Shown here in pieces: positions 6,223 through 6,735 of a stretch of DNA of 6,735 bases. Position numbers and translations under genes: made by a program. Source of the stretch: Thermogutta sp. (GTDB taxonomy: Bacteria; Planctomycetota; Planctomycetia; Pirellulales; Thermoguttaceae); NCBI RefSeq assembly GCF_014359955.1, contig NZ_JACIYL010000184.1, positions 1-6,735 of the forward strand. Reading direction: 5' to 3'. How positions within the stretch are numbered: position 1 is the stretch's first letter; every line of letters begins with the position of its first letter. The notes under the pieces are model-generated. The model was not told where the DNA came from and did not search any database. It was given only the letters and a program-made list of their open reading frames with translations.

Positions 6223-6735
6223 ATGCGAAACGATCCCACAGCCCACAATTCGATTCCCGACGAACTGGCCGCCGAAAACGGTCTGCCAGAGTCGGACTCT
6301 CTGCCTGCCGAGGACACCGCCGTGGTTGCCGATGAATTGACCACGGAATCCTTGGAATTGGGCGAGCAGGAGGACGTCCCTGGGCAGCCCGCCTCGCAAG
6401 CTGCGGCAGCTTCTCTGCCGGAAGACGTGCCGGTCACGATCATCCGTCCCACCAGTGGGTGGCGGGCCCTCGACCTGCGCGAAGTGTGGCGCTACCGCGA
6501 GCTGATGCTCACGCTCGCCTGGCGGGAAATTACAATAAGATACAAACAGACCTTCCTCGGTGCTGCTTGGGCCATCATCCAGCCCCTTATGACCACCGGC
6601 ATCTTCAGCGTCTTGTTCGGACTGCTTTTGGGGAAAGGGAACGAGCCCAGCGCGGGCAATGTTCCCTACGCGGTGTCCACATTTTGCGCGATGCTCCCGT
6701 GGCAGCTTTTTGCGACTTCCCTCAATCAGTCGGGC
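6223..6735 (+). CDS. ABC-2 polysaccharide exporter permease (Wzm/TagG/RfbA-like), 3' end cut off by window
   Basis: Membrane subunit of an ABC exporter that moves lipid-linked polysaccharide or teichoic-acid-like glycan across the inner membrane. I read 171 codons open to the last base. Residues 76-120 show the family's N-terminal signature: a Trp-Arg amphipathic region (DLREVWRYRELML, 84-96), then WREITIRYKQTFLGAAW (100-116) and QPLMTTGIF, leading into the first membrane helix (about 113-136). A PYAVSTFCAMLPWQLFA segment (148-164) follows, as in Wzm and TagG. The first 70 residues are unusual: 17 Asp/Glu against one Arg, rich in Ala, Pro and Ser, probably disordered, and longer than the short N-terminus common in this family. 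The ATPase partner (Wzt) should lie to the right, outside the window. With the WecA-like gene upstream this fits an ABC-dependent pathway started on undecaprenyl phosphate. The start is supported by AAGGAA just upstream; a later start would still leave the signature intact. Confidence 0.9.
   Translation, partial: MRNDPTAHNSIPDELAAENGLPESDSLPAEDTAVVADELTTESLELGEQEDVPGQPASQAAAASLPEDVPVTIIRPTSGWRALDLREVWRYRELMLTLAWREITIRYKQTFLGAAWAIIQPLMTTGIFSVLFGLLLGKGNEPSAGNVPYAVSTFCAMLPWQLFATSLNQSG

Overview
The window carries part of an exopolysaccharide / exosortase locus. All recognisable genes lie on the + strand: an exosortase, a polysaccharide co-polymerase fused to a bacterial tyrosine kinase (Wzz/BY-kinase), a WecA/MraY-like polyprenyl-phosphate glycosyl-1-phosphate transferase, a free-standing EpsI-type exosortase partner, and the start of an ABC-2 polysaccharide exporter permease (Wzm/TagG type) that runs off the right edge. 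The DNA is moderately GC-rich. An exosortase with a separate EpsI protein inside an EPS cluster, a long Wzz-kinase and a WecA-like enzyme with a large C-terminal extension suggest a Gram-negative (diderm) environmental bacterium. Planctomycetota (a Pirellulales/Thermogutta-like lineage) is my best guess, but this is an inference from protein style and not a demonstrated assignment.

Layout: 1-1035 exosortase (true start uncertain, perhaps left of the window). 1036-1173 is a regulatory gap with a near-perfect sigma-54 (-24/-12) promoter at 1041-1058, a weaker sigma-70-like promoter at 1105-1133 and an imperfect palindrome. The last ~130 bases of the exosortase gene hold four TCCTGT/ACAGGA half-sites, two of them forming a perfect 7-bp inverted repeat, at the distance expected of an enhancer-binding-protein site for that promoter. 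1174-3462 Wzz/BY-kinase. 3463-3738 is a 276-base gap with a small hairpin right after the stop codon and no convincing promoter. 3739-5406 WecA-like transferase with a ~200-residue extra C-terminal region. 5408-6160 EpsI-like protein, one base after the preceding stop. 6223-6735 (open) Wzm-like permease with a strongly acidic N-terminal tail.

How the parts may work together: the WecA-like enzyme would load the first sugar-phosphate on undecaprenyl phosphate, the ABC exporter would move the finished lipid-linked glycan across the inner membrane, and the Wzz/BY-kinase would set chain length or export activity. The exosortase with EpsI would cleave C-terminally tagged (PEP-CTERM-like) envelope proteins whose export or anchoring depends on the EPS. 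No sorted substrate is encoded here. The most interesting signal is the sigma-54 promoter with its candidate upstream activator sites buried in the exosortase coding sequence, which suggests that expression of the kinase is switched by a response-regulator type activator.
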